A stretch of 14,665 nt of DNA, from positions 1 to 14,665 of the forward strand of contig PXDM01000226.1 of the NCBI GenBank assembly GCA_003565055.1, given 5' to 3'. Every line of letters begins with the position of its first letter. Position 1 is the first letter of the stretch. The notes below the pieces were generated by a model. It did no database searches. It was not told the origin of the DNA and saw only the letters and a program-made list of their open reading frames with translations. This DNA is from Paracoccaceae bacterium. Lineage in GTDB: Bacteria; Pseudomonadota; Alphaproteobacteria; Rhodobacterales; Rhodobacteraceae. A program made the translations under genes and the position numbers. Of the stretch, positions 1-6,609 are shown piece after piece.

Positions 1-248
1 AGCACCACGCGACCGGGCAGTTCCGGCAACATGGCTGTGGCCTCTGATGGCAAGCTGAGCAGAACCGAGAGGCCTTCGTCCTTTTGCAACAGCGCCTCTG
101 AGAGCGCCGCAAGCGCCTGCGCTTGCTCGGCATGATCACCATGAAGCCAGATATAGGGCCGGGGCAAGTGCTGCACCGCATCCGGGGCCGCCTGCCGCCC
201 CCGCGCGCCCATGATGCGCGACATCTGCTCGCCGAGGCTCAAGACCAT
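1..248 (-). CDS. Partial N-terminus of a possible Kdo-transferase-like glycosyltransferase
   Basis: An open minus-strand frame runs from ATG at 248 off the left edge (about 82 codons). The protein starts MVLSLGEQMSRIMGARGRQ, and near residues 31-36 reads PRPYIWLHGD, followed by an alternating helix/strand pattern. The WLHG segment resembles the strand before the ASVGE motif in the N-terminal domain of Kdo transferases (WaaA/KdtA). Here the following residues are DHAEQ rather than ASVGE, so the canonical catalytic glutamate is not in its usual place. Context supports an envelope role: in many alphaproteobacteria, from memory, waaA lies downstream of a pmbA-inositol monophosphatase pair, as found here on the same strand. 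The start has a modest GAAGGG element 10 bases upstream. Only the N-terminus is visible, so the function is tentative; it could be a divergent paralogue or an unrelated protein. Confidence 0.45.
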   Translation of the reverse strand, partial: MVLSLGEQMSRIMGARGRQAAPDAVQHLPRPYIWLHGDHAEQAQALAALSEALLQKDEGLSVLLSLPSEATAMLPELPGRVV

Positions 249-377
249 CGCTGCGCCACCCTTCGCCCTGCCCGCCCCGCACGAGGGCGGATGCGGCCCT
301 CTGATAAGCGAAATCCACGCAGGACGGAATCTGTTTCTTGCCCGCGCCCCTCGCGCGTGCGCGCGCGTCCAGGGCGA

Positions 378-1109
378 TCACGCATCCATCGCGCTCTGCA
401 ATCGGCTGTAAGGGCAGATATCCGCCGCAAAGGGCACATGGCGGCGACGGAACCTGCGCCCCTCGATCACATGCGGCTGAGCGATCCGGTCCATGCGGAA
501 ATGCCGGAACGCGTCGCGCGCAGGATCCCAGGCCACCAGATACCAGAGCGGCGGCAGGATCAGCATGGCCTGTGGCTCCACCTCCCGCAGTGTCTGCTGA
601 CCTTTGGCATCGCTGTAGTCAAAACGCAGATGCAGCCGGTCCAGAAAGGCGATCTCGAAGGCTGGCAACAGATCCGGGTCGATCGCGCCCATATCCGACA
701 GATCCTGACGCGGCGAGAGTTTGCCCACATGCAGGCACTCGAGAAACCGGCGCAGATCGCGGATCTTCTCTGGCGGCAGGGTCTTCTCGATCTTCGCAAG
801 TCCAGCATCCGCGAGGCTGGCGAAGGGCAGATATCCCGCAGCGCGCATCACTGTAACGCTGATCAGAAGCGCGAACACCTCCGCCACGGCGAGCCGCGCG
901 GCAGTCTGCATCGCCTGTGGATCAAGCTGCAACCCGCCGCCTCGGCCGGGTTCGGAATGAATGACGAAGCCCTCATCGCGCAGCGACGCGATATCACGCA
1001 GCACCGTGCGCCGCGAGGCCCCGACCTCCGCCGCCAGCACGGCGATGGTCGCGCTGCCATAGCGGCGCAGATGGCGCAGGATGGCATCATGGCGCGCGCG
1101 AGTCTTCAT
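378..1109 (-). CDS. YafY-type transcriptional regulator with HTH and WYL domains
   Basis: This 243-residue protein has the usual layout of the DeoR/YafY-like WYL regulators. A winged helix-turn-helix occupies about residues 5-60, with ASRRTVLRDIASLRDEGF as the recognition region followed by a GRGGG turn. A linker with GYLPF (92-96) leads to a WYL sensor domain (about 140-235). The name-giving motif is present at 189-191 in PPLWYLVAWD, preceded by the typical REVEPQAMLILPP. Such proteins bind small ligands or nucleic acid through the WYL domain and usually regulate a neighbouring gene. The gene diverges from the RidA-family gene, and the 86-bp gap holds a perfect inverted repeat, so this is its probable regulator and probably its own. 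A TATGAT -10-like box lies only 7 bases before the start codon, so the transcript may be nearly leaderless. Confidence 0.9.
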   Translation of the reverse strand: MKTRARHDAILRHLRRYGSATIAVLAAEVGASRRTVLRDIASLRDEGFVIHSEPGRGGGLQLDPQAMQTAARLAVAEVFALLISVTVMRAAGYLPFASLADAGLAKIEKTLPPEKIRDLRRFLECLHVGKLSPRQDLSDMGAIDPDLLPAFEIAFLDRLHLRFDYSDAKGQQTLREVEPQAMLILPPLWYLVAWDPARDAFRHFRMDRIAQPHVIEGRRFRRRHVPFAADICPYSRLQSAMDA

Positions 1110-1129
1110 CTGCGCATCATAGCAGGAAA

Positions 1130-1148
1130 GGTGCCAGTTTTTGGCACC
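1130..1148. promoter_or_regulatory. Inverted-repeat operator between the WYL regulator and ridA-family gene
   Basis: GGTGCCA (1130-1136) and TGGCACC (1142-1148) form a perfect 7-bp inverted repeat around a 5-base spacer GTTTT. It lies in the middle of the 86-bp divergent gap, 21 bases from the regulator start and 48 bases from the RidA-family start. The size and symmetry suit a dimeric winged-helix protein. Assignment to the adjacent WYL regulator is inference. Confidence 0.7.
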
Positions 1149-1195
1149 ATATTGCGCTACCGCGTCGTCATGGTCATCGCCAAGGAGAAACTGCC

Positions 1196-1591
1196 ATGCA
1201 ACGCACTGCCATCAATCCATGGGACTGGTCCCTGAAACTGGGCTACAATCAGGCCGAGATCATCGAGGCCGCGACGCGCCAGGTCCTGTGCGCGGGGCAG
1301 ACAGCAGTCGATGCGCATGGCGTGCCGCAGCATCCGGGCGATATGCGCGCCCAGATCGCGCTGGCGCTGGACAATCTCGCCGCTGTTCTGGGCGGCGCGG
1401 GCATGGATCTCGGCCATGTCACGCGGTTGCGGCTCTATGCGACGGATATGGAGGCGGCGCGCGCCAATCTCGATCTGCTGGGGATGCGCTTCGGGGCCGT
1501 GCGGAACAGCCCGCCGATGACCTTGCTGGGCGTGACGCAACTCGCGCTGCCCGACCTTCTGTTCGAGATCGAGGCCACGGCCAGCGCCTGA
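1196..1591 (+). CDS. RidA-family (YjgF/YER057c/UK114) protein lacking the key arginine
   Basis: The 131-residue product matches the Rid family in length and pattern: ATRQVLCAGQTAVDAHG at 26-42 (the VFVSGQ-like strand), an amphipathic helix QIALALDNLAAVLGGAGM (53-70), VTRLRLYATDME (75-86) and the C-terminal FEIEATA (123-129). Canonical RidA enzymes hydrolyse reactive enamines/imines made by PLP enzymes and use an arginine (Arg105 in E. coli, in PARS/PART). Here the equivalent stretch reads PPMTLLGV (106-113), so methionine seems to replace that arginine. It probably belongs to an atypical Rid subgroup and may not be an imine deaminase. The start is well supported by AAGGAG about 8 bases upstream. 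It is divergent from the WYL regulator and convergent with the phosphatase gene 18 bases downstream. Confidence 0.88.
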   Translation: MQRTAINPWDWSLKLGYNQAEIIEAATRQVLCAGQTAVDAHGVPQHPGDMRAQIALALDNLAAVLGGAGMDLGHVTRLRLYATDMEAARANLDLLGMRFGAVRNSPPMTLLGVTQLALPDLLFEIEATASA

Positions 1592-1596
1592 CGCGC

Positions 1597-1619
1597 GCGG
1601 GATCCCGCCTCAGAGCGGG
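1597..1619. other. Palindrome and hairpin between convergent genes
   Basis: GCGGGATCCCGC is a perfect 12-bp palindrome at 1597-1608, and CCCGC (1604-1608) also pairs with GCGGG (1615-1619) around a 6-base loop. It lies where the RidA-family gene and the phosphatase gene converge, so it may end transcription in both directions. It lacks a T tract, so a terminator role is only a suggestion. Confidence 0.35.
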
Positions 1620-2404
1620 GCCGCATTGCCCTCACCGCGTCGCCGCGCCAGAAGCGCCGCCTGCAAGTCGGGTGCGGCGGCCACCACGCCCTCAGAGCTG
1701 GGGCACTCCGTGTCAAAGCGCAGCCCCGCCCCTTGCGCATCCGTGATCACGCCCCCCGCTTCGGCGATCAGAAGCGCGCCTGCGGCAATGTCCCAATGCC
1801 AGGTCGCGCGCATGGCCAGCATTGCGTCGAACCGCCCCTCGGCCACCAGAGCCAGCCGCCAGGCGAGCGAGGGGCGGAAATGACGCGTGAGTTCCGGCAG
1901 CCCGCCCGGCCAATGATGCGGCTCCATCACCGGGCGCGCGGCCAGCACATCGGGCGGGGTATGGCCCGCGCGCACACGCATCGGCGCGCCATTGCAAAAC
2001 GCGCCACCGCCCTGGCGCGCTGTGTAGCGCAAGCCCATCAGCGGCAGCAGCACCACAGCGGCGACGGGGACGCCCCGCTCGACCACGGCCAGCGCATGCG
2101 CGAACCCCTTTTGGCCGTCGATGAAGGCGCGGGTGCCATCAATCGGGTCGATGATGAACATCCGCTCGGCCTGCAATCGCGCCGGGTCGGCAGCGGTTTC
2201 CTCTGACAGCCAGCCATAATCGGGCCGCGCGGCGCGCAACCGGTCCTGCAGCATGCGGTCGATTTCCAGATCCGCCTCCGTGACAGGCCCCTGCCCGCTG
2301 CCCTTGTCCCAGACCTTTGGCCCGGCCCCGAAATGGCGCGTGGCGATCTGACCGGCCTCATCCGCGGCTGCGAGCAAAAGCGCCAGATCATCAGTCGCCG
2401 GCAA
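1610..2404 (-). CDS. Inositol monophosphatase family enzyme (CysQ/SuhB-like)
   Basis: The 264-residue protein carries the lithium-sensitive, Mg-dependent phosphatase signatures in order: GPVTEADLEIDR (39-50), the metal-binding SEET (67-70), the core DPIDGTRAF (86-94), and the C-terminal metal site WHWDIAAGALLIAEAGG (202-218). Family members remove phosphate from inositol phosphates, 3'-phosphoadenosine 5'-phosphate (CysQ) or related small molecules; the motifs alone do not decide the substrate. CysQ-type or a lipid/LPS-linked role are both possible, the latter because of the neighbours. The start overlaps the end of the pmbA gene by 14 bp, so the two are co-transcribed and probably translationally coupled. 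The FIDGQKGFAHALAVV segment after the core motif matches the CysQ-like branch more than classic SuhB. Confidence 0.88.
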   Translation of the reverse strand: MPATDDLALLLAAADEAGQIATRHFGAGPKVWDKGSGQGPVTEADLEIDRMLQDRLRAARPDYGWLSEETAADPARLQAERMFIIDPIDGTRAFIDGQKGFAHALAVVERGVPVAAVVLLPLMGLRYTARQGGGAFCNGAPMRVRAGHTPPDVLAARPVMEPHHWPGGLPELTRHFRPSLAWRLALVAEGRFDAMLAMRATWHWDIAAGALLIAEAGGVITDAQGAGLRFDTECPSSEGVVAAAPDLQAALLARRRGEGNAAPL

Positions 2405-3752
2405 GTGTCATCCCTTCGACCAGAAGCGAGGGCACCACGCTCGACAGATGATCGCGCGCGTCATTGGCCGGGATGATCCGCCCCAGCATCTCGCGCAGAT
2501 TGCCCGCGATGGTGCATTCATTGACCGGATAGACTATCTCGCCATTCTCCACCCAGAAGCCCGACGCGCCGCGCGAATAATCGCCGGTGGTCGCGTTGAT
2601 CGTGGCCCCGATCAGCGAGGTGACCAACAGCCCCGTGCCCATCTCGGCGAGCAGATCCGCCTGCGATTTTGTCCCTTGGGTCAGCAACACATTCGACGTC
2701 GATGGCGAAGGCGGCGCGGATGTCCCGCGCACGGCATTGGCCGTGCTCTCAAGCCCCAGCTTGCGCGCGGTCGCAAGATCAAGCACCCAGCTTTGCAACA
2801 CCCCATCCGCAACCAGATCCTTCGCGCGGCTCTGCAGACCTTCGGCATCGAAGGGGCGCGAGCCGGAGCGACGCGCGCGCAGCGGGTCTTCGCGCAGGCT
2901 GATGCCCTTGGGCAGCACCGCCTCGCCCATCGCGTCGCGCAGCCAGCTTGACCCGCGCGCCACCGAACTGCCGTTGATCGCATTGAGCAGATGCCCGATC
3001 AGGCTCCCGGCGATGCGCTCATCATAGAGCACAGGCCAGGCACCGGTCTTCGGCCGCCGCGCCCCATGCCGCGCAACCGCGCGCGCAGCGGCAAGCTGGC
3101 CGATCTCTGCGGCATCCGGCAGATCCGCCTGAAAGATCCGGCTCTCGGCAGCCCAGTCGCGCTCCATGCCGGTGCCTTCGCCACTGATCGCCACACAGGA
3201 AATGTGGCGCGACGAGCGCCCATAGCCGCCCTGAAACCCGTTCGTCGCCGCCAGCCAGATCGCGCGGCATTCATAGGCCGCAGAGGCCGATTGCACCTGC
3301 GTCACGCCCTTGACCGCCTCGGCCGCCGCTTCGGCGCGGCGCGCATCCTTCTGCAGGGCTTCGGGCGACGGCTCGGGCGCGGGGTCGCGCAGCTCCAGCC
3401 CTTCGGCTGTGCGCAGCATCGCAAGCTGCGCCGTCTCGGCCAGCCCTGCATGCGGATCGTCCGGGGCTTCGCGCGCCATGGCGACCGCGCGCGCGGCCAT
3501 GGCCTCCAGCGTCGCAGGCCGAGTATCCGACGAAGAAATGCACGCCTGCCGGTTGCCCACGAAGACCCGCAAGCCCAGATCAAGCCCCTCGGCGCGTTCG
3601 GCCTGCTCCAGCCCGCCCTTGCGCATGTCGATCGAGATGGACCGCCCTTCGATCGCGATCGCATCCGCAGCCTCCGCCCCGGCGGCTTTCGCGGCTTTCA
3701 ACAGCGCATTGGTCGCAGATTTCAGCGGGCTGGTCAGTTGGTCGTCGAACAT
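2391..3752 (-). CDS. pmbA: TldD/PmbA family protein, PmbA (TldE) branch
   Basis: The 453-residue protein has PmbA features: an N-terminal domain with a strand RSISIDMRKG and the GLDLGLRVFVG segment (56-66); TNGFQGGYGRSSRHISCVAIS (170-190); the long conserved tract with SGSRPFDAEGLQ and STSNVLL; and the C-terminal NECTIAGNLREM. PmbA/TldE pairs with the zinc protease TldD to cleave unstructured peptides, for example in microcin B17 maturation and in CcdA turnover. No HExxxH zinc motif is visible, as expected for the non-catalytic PmbA partner. TldD itself is not in the window. I chose the ATG at 3752, not the farther upstream one at 3896, because GGAG lies 9 bases before it and the extra 48 residues do not look like the family. 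It heads the leftward string with the phosphatase. Confidence 0.9.
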   Translation of the reverse strand: MFDDQLTSPLKSATNALLKAAKAAGAEAADAIAIEGRSISIDMRKGGLEQAERAEGLDLGLRVFVGNRQACISSSDTRPATLEAMAARAVAMAREAPDDPHAGLAETAQLAMLRTAEGLELRDPAPEPSPEALQKDARRAEAAAEAVKGVTQVQSASAAYECRAIWLAATNGFQGGYGRSSRHISCVAISGEGTGMERDWAAESRIFQADLPDAAEIGQLAAARAVARHGARRPKTGAWPVLYDERIAGSLIGHLLNAINGSSVARGSSWLRDAMGEAVLPKGISLREDPLRARRSGSRPFDAEGLQSRAKDLVADGVLQSWVLDLATARKLGLESTANAVRGTSAPPSPSTSNVLLTQGTKSQADLLAEMGTGLLVTSLIGATINATTGDYSRGASGFWVENGEIVYPVNECTIAGNLREMLGRIIPANDARDHLSSVVPSLLVEGMTLAGD

Positions 3753-3920
3753 GGCGGCACACTCCGGGCATGGGATGACCTCTGATCTAGTCGCTCCGGC
3801 ACAGAAATGAAATGCCGCAAACCGATTTTCGGCCCGCACCCCGGGAATGCGCAGCTTTCGGGTCGCGCCCCGCGTCGCCCGCGCGGATAGCCCCAACTGA
3901 GCCCCAAAGGGAACGCCACC

Positions 3921-4514
3921 ATGCCCGCCGAGACGACCGCCGCCCTGATCCTGTTCCTGCTGCCGCTCGCCTGGTCACCGGGGCCGGGCAATCTCTTTTT
4001 CGCGACACTCGGCGCGCGCGACGGGATTGCGGCGAGTTGTCGGGCCTCCCTGGGCTATCACGCGGCCACATGGATCGTGACACTGGTGCTTGGCCTCGGC
4101 TTCGGGCAACTGGCCGGAACCGCAGAGCGGGCCGCGCAGGTCATGGCGCTCGCGGGCGGGGCCTATGTGCTGTGGATGGCCTGGCGGCTCTGGGGCGCGG
4201 GCGCTCTCGTGCCAAACCACGCGCCGCCGCGCGCGAGTGCCCGCGACGGGGCGGTGCTGCTGCTCCTGAATCCCAAAGCCTATGCGATCATCGCAGCCAT
4301 GTTCGCGCAGTTTCTGGCAGAAGACAGCGACACAGGCCGCGTGCTCTGGATCGCCACGCTCTTCACGCTCAACAATCTCGCCGCTTTCACAGTCTGGACA
4401 TGGGCGGGCGCGGGGCTCTTGCGGCTCTGGCAGGACCGGCTGAGCGCAGAGCGGCTCAATCGCGGCGCGAGCCTCCTGCTGGCGGGGGTGGCGCTGTGGA
4501 TGATGCTGCGCTGA
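3921..4514 (+). CDS. LysE/RhtB-family amino-acid exporter
   Basis: This 197-residue membrane protein has the family hallmarks: an N-terminal hydrophobic helix ending in AWSPGPGNLFFATLGARDG (17-35, the conserved SPGPN-like motif), a second helix YHAATWIVTLVLGLGFG (46-62), a third (VMALAGGAYVLWMAWRLW, 74-91), then LLLLNPKAYAII (112-124) and two more C-terminal helices. About five to six membrane segments are visible, in line with the RhtB fold. Such proteins export amino acids or related small metabolites; the substrate cannot be read from sequence. An AAAGGGA element lies about 10 bases before the ATG. It diverges from pmbA across 168 bp in which I see no convincing promoter, and precedes the esterase gene on the same strand by 70 bp without an obvious terminator, so the two may share a transcript. 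Confidence 0.88.
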   Translation: MPAETTAALILFLLPLAWSPGPGNLFFATLGARDGIAASCRASLGYHAATWIVTLVLGLGFGQLAGTAERAAQVMALAGGAYVLWMAWRLWGAGALVPNHAPPRASARDGAVLLLLNPKAYAIIAAMFAQFLAEDSDTGRVLWIATLFTLNNLAAFTVWTWAGAGLLRLWQDRLSAERLNRGASLLLAGVALWMMLR

Positions 4515-4584
4515 AGCGGCAGGCCTTTGGCATTGCCTTTGCGCGCGACCCCGATAAGCTTGCCCGAAACTCAGGGAGGACAGA

Positions 4585-6120
4585 ATGAGACAACAGACCC
4601 CATTGCGATGGCTGCTCGCGCTCGGCGTGGCGCTGGCCGCCCCCATGAGCGCGAAGGCCGAGGACGCTTGCCGCGCGCTGGCGGAACTGCGGATCAATGA
4701 CGTGCAAAACCTTTCAGCCGTGCCTGTCGCGGCGCGCGACGACCTACCCGCTTTCTGTTCACTGCGCGGCACGATCCGCCCTGCGATCAGCTTCGAGATC
4801 CGCTTGCCCGAGGACTGGAATGGCGGCTTCTACATGGCCGGATGCGGCGGGCTCTGCGGGCAGCTTCTTTCGGATGCACCGGGTTTCGTGAATGCGATGA
4901 ATCACGGGCTGCGGCGCGGCTATGCGGCTGCCACGATGGATGGCGGGCATTGGGGCACCTCCTCGGTCGATGGCCGCTGGGCGCTGCATAACCGTCTGGC
5001 CGAGGTCGATTGGGGTCACCGTGCCGTGCGCGAAACGGCGAAACTCGCGCAGACAGTGATCACGCAATATTACGACGCCACGCCCAGCCCGCGCATCTTC
5101 GCAGGCTGCTCGACGGGCGGGCGGCAGGCCAATATGCTGGCGCTGCGCGACCCGGACCTGTTTGACGGCATCCTGAACGGCGCGCCCGCGCTCGATTATA
5201 CCGGGCTGGTCGCGACATGGATGGCGAGCGTGGTGCAGGCCAATACCGACAGCGACGGCGCGCGCATCCTCGGACCGCAGGAGGCAGAACTCATCGGCGC
5301 GCATGTGCTGGACCAATGCGACGCCGCTGACGGGCTGGAAGACGGGCTGATCTCCGACCCCGATGCCTGCCGCATCGACTGGACTGCACTCGCGTGTTCG
5401 GAGGGCCGCAATGCCCCCTGCCTGAGCCCCGCGCAGATCGACACTGTGACCGCCTGGACCGAAACCGGCGCGGTCAATTCCGCGGGCGACCAACTCTACC
5501 CCGCGACAGTGCCTTTGGGGTCAGAGCCGTTCTGGGGTCTGTGGCTCACGGGCTTCGCGCAGGGTGGCGGGGCTTTGGTGCCTGTCTTCAATCAGCAATT
5601 CCTGCAATTCATGGCCTTCCGCGAGGATCCGGGCGAAACATTCAGCTCGATGGATTTCGATTTCGACACCCATCCGGCAGAGCTTGAGTTCATGGGCCGG
5701 ATCTATAATGCGACGGACGCGGATCTGAGCGGTTTTGCCGAAGCGGGCGGGCGCATGATCACATGGCACGGGCTGGCCGATGCGATTGTGCCGCATGGCT
5801 ATACGGTCGATTACTTCACCCGCTTGCGCGAGACGCATGGCGCGGCGCTCGATGACGTGAACCGGCTCTTCCTCATCCCCGGCATGGATCATTGCGGGAT
5901 ACAGCCGGGGCCGGGGATCACCTCTGCCGGGTTCGATCCGCTCGGCGCAATGGAAGACTGGCTCGCGACGGGCACGGCCCCGGATACGCTGATGACGACC
6001 CGCCCTGCGACCGAGGATGCGGCCGAATGGTCCCGCCCGGTCTGCGCATGGCCACAACGCGCCGTGCATGATGGCAGCGGCGATTGGCGCGAGGCCGCGA
6101 GCTTCACCTGCAGCGAGTGA
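4585..6120 (+). CDS. Secreted tannase/feruloyl-esterase-family hydrolase
   Basis: The 511-residue protein begins with a Sec signal peptide (MRQQTP, hydrophobic LRWLLALGVALAAP, likely cleavage after AKA near residue 25). The catalytic layout is that of the tannase/feruloyl esterase family, with the CS-D-HC arrangement: Cys175-Ser176 in AGCSTGGRQ, Asp399 in HGLADAIVP, and His436-Cys437 in GMDHCG. The two cysteines next to Ser and His normally form a disulfide, which suits an exported enzyme. DQCDAADGLEDGLISDPDAC (243-262) resembles the calcium-binding loop of this family. Members hydrolyse aromatic esters (tannins, feruloyl esters) or, for MHETase, a synthetic ester; the substrate here is unknown. 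The start has a strong AGGGAGGA element. The gene ends in a strong terminator and converges with phaZ far downstream. Periplasmic or extracellular location is inferred from the signal peptide. Confidence 0.9.
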   Translation: MRQQTPLRWLLALGVALAAPMSAKAEDACRALAELRINDVQNLSAVPVAARDDLPAFCSLRGTIRPAISFEIRLPEDWNGGFYMAGCGGLCGQLLSDAPGFVNAMNHGLRRGYAAATMDGGHWGTSSVDGRWALHNRLAEVDWGHRAVRETAKLAQTVITQYYDATPSPRIFAGCSTGGRQANMLALRDPDLFDGILNGAPALDYTGLVATWMASVVQANTDSDGARILGPQEAELIGAHVLDQCDAADGLEDGLISDPDACRIDWTALACSEGRNAPCLSPAQIDTVTAWTETGAVNSAGDQLYPATVPLGSEPFWGLWLTGFAQGGGALVPVFNQQFLQFMAFREDPGETFSSMDFDFDTHPAELEFMGRIYNATDADLSGFAEAGGRMITWHGLADAIVPHGYTVDYFTRLRETHGAALDDVNRLFLIPGMDHCGIQPGPGITSAGFDPLGAMEDWLATGTAPDTLMTTRPATEDAAEWSRPVCAWPQRAVHDGSGDWREAASFTCSE

Positions 6121-6140
6121 GCCACGATCTGCGCGACGAA

Positions 6141-6171
6141 CAAGGCCGGGCGCGAGGAGCGCCCGGCCTTG
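6141..6171 (+). terminator. Strong hairpin terminator after the esterase gene
   Basis: CAAGGCCGGGCGC (6141-6153) pairs perfectly over 13 bp with GCGCCCGGCCTTG (6159-6171) around the 5-base loop GAGGA. It begins 20 bases after the stop codon. The following sequence TCATCTCTC is only weakly T-rich, but the stem itself is very stable. Confidence 0.8.
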
Positions 6172-6559
6172 TCATCTCTCCGCTCTGCCGTTCAGTCATC
6201 GAGCGCCGTCACGCATAATTCGCGCTCGACCGGTTATCCGTGACCCTGCGCGCAGCATGTGGGGCGCGTCATGCAGTCCTGGCCCGCGCTGGATCTCGAC
6301 ATTCAGCCGTCAACAGAGACAATGCCGCAAGACAGGCCTGACAAGCGCTCGCTGCGCCCCCCGCCCGCCCCAAGTCTTGCCCCGAGCGTCCGCCACCTGC
6401 GGGCAAGGCCAAATCCACTCGAATGCACGTGCATGAGTGCCCTCACTTGCAGGCGGATCGTCCCGCGCCAGACCCGCCCCGCACAGGTGACGTCACCGCC
6501 CGCGCCGGGTTTCCGGTGATCCGGCCTCACCAGCAAAATCGCCGTCGAACACACAACGC
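6172..6559. other. Gene-free stretch between convergent transcription units, with two 12-bp palindromes
   Basis: No convincing coding region is present; the short frames here lack a ribosome binding site and family-like sequence. Two perfect palindromes stand out: ATGCACGTGCAT (6423-6434) and GGTGACGTCACC (6486-6497), 63 bases apart start to start. Both flanking genes have their own terminator, so this DNA should be little transcribed unless it has a promoter of its own. I could not recognise a tRNA, known small RNA or mobile-element end. Confidence 0.5.
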
Positions 6560-6590
6560 AAAAGGCGGGGCGCAAGACGCGCCCGGCCCT
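6560..6590 (-). terminator. Rho-independent terminator of phaZ
   Basis: Read on the minus strand, GGCCGGGCGC (6588-6579), a 5-base loop (6578-6574) and GCGCCCCGCC (6573-6564) form a 10-bp stem with one mismatch, followed directly by TTTT (6563-6560). It lies 20 bases after the phaZ stop codon. The arm GGCCGGGCGC is identical to the core arm of the esterase terminator. Confidence 0.8.
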
Positions 6591-6609
6591 GTTCATCACC
6601 CGGAACGGC

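Noticed and set aside
1142..1155. Sigma-54 promoter (TGGCAC...TTGC) upstream of the RidA-family gene
   Set aside because: The GG and GC dinucleotides are separated by 9 rather than the required 10 bases, and the TGGCAC is explained by the inverted repeat.
123..1235. Plus-strand frame of 370 codons across the left region
   Set aside because: Runs antisense through the WYL regulator and the divergent promoter region; composition is that of a shadow frame.
2991..3785. Plus-strand frame of 264 codons opposite pmbA
   Set aside because: Arg/Gly/Pro-rich shadow without motifs or ribosome binding site; pmbA on the other strand is well supported.
3753..3896. Longer N-terminus for the PmbA protein
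   Set aside because: The extra 48 residues do not resemble the family and the internal ATG at 3752 has a good ribosome binding site.
6423..6434. parS-like chromosome partition site
   Set aside because: ATGCACGTGCAT shares the CACGTG core only; the flanks do not match TGTTTCACGTGAAACA.
6259..6519. Small plus-strand gene in the gap between the esterase gene and phaZ
   Set aside because: Low-complexity Arg/Pro/Ser translation, no ribosome binding site and no resemblance to known families.
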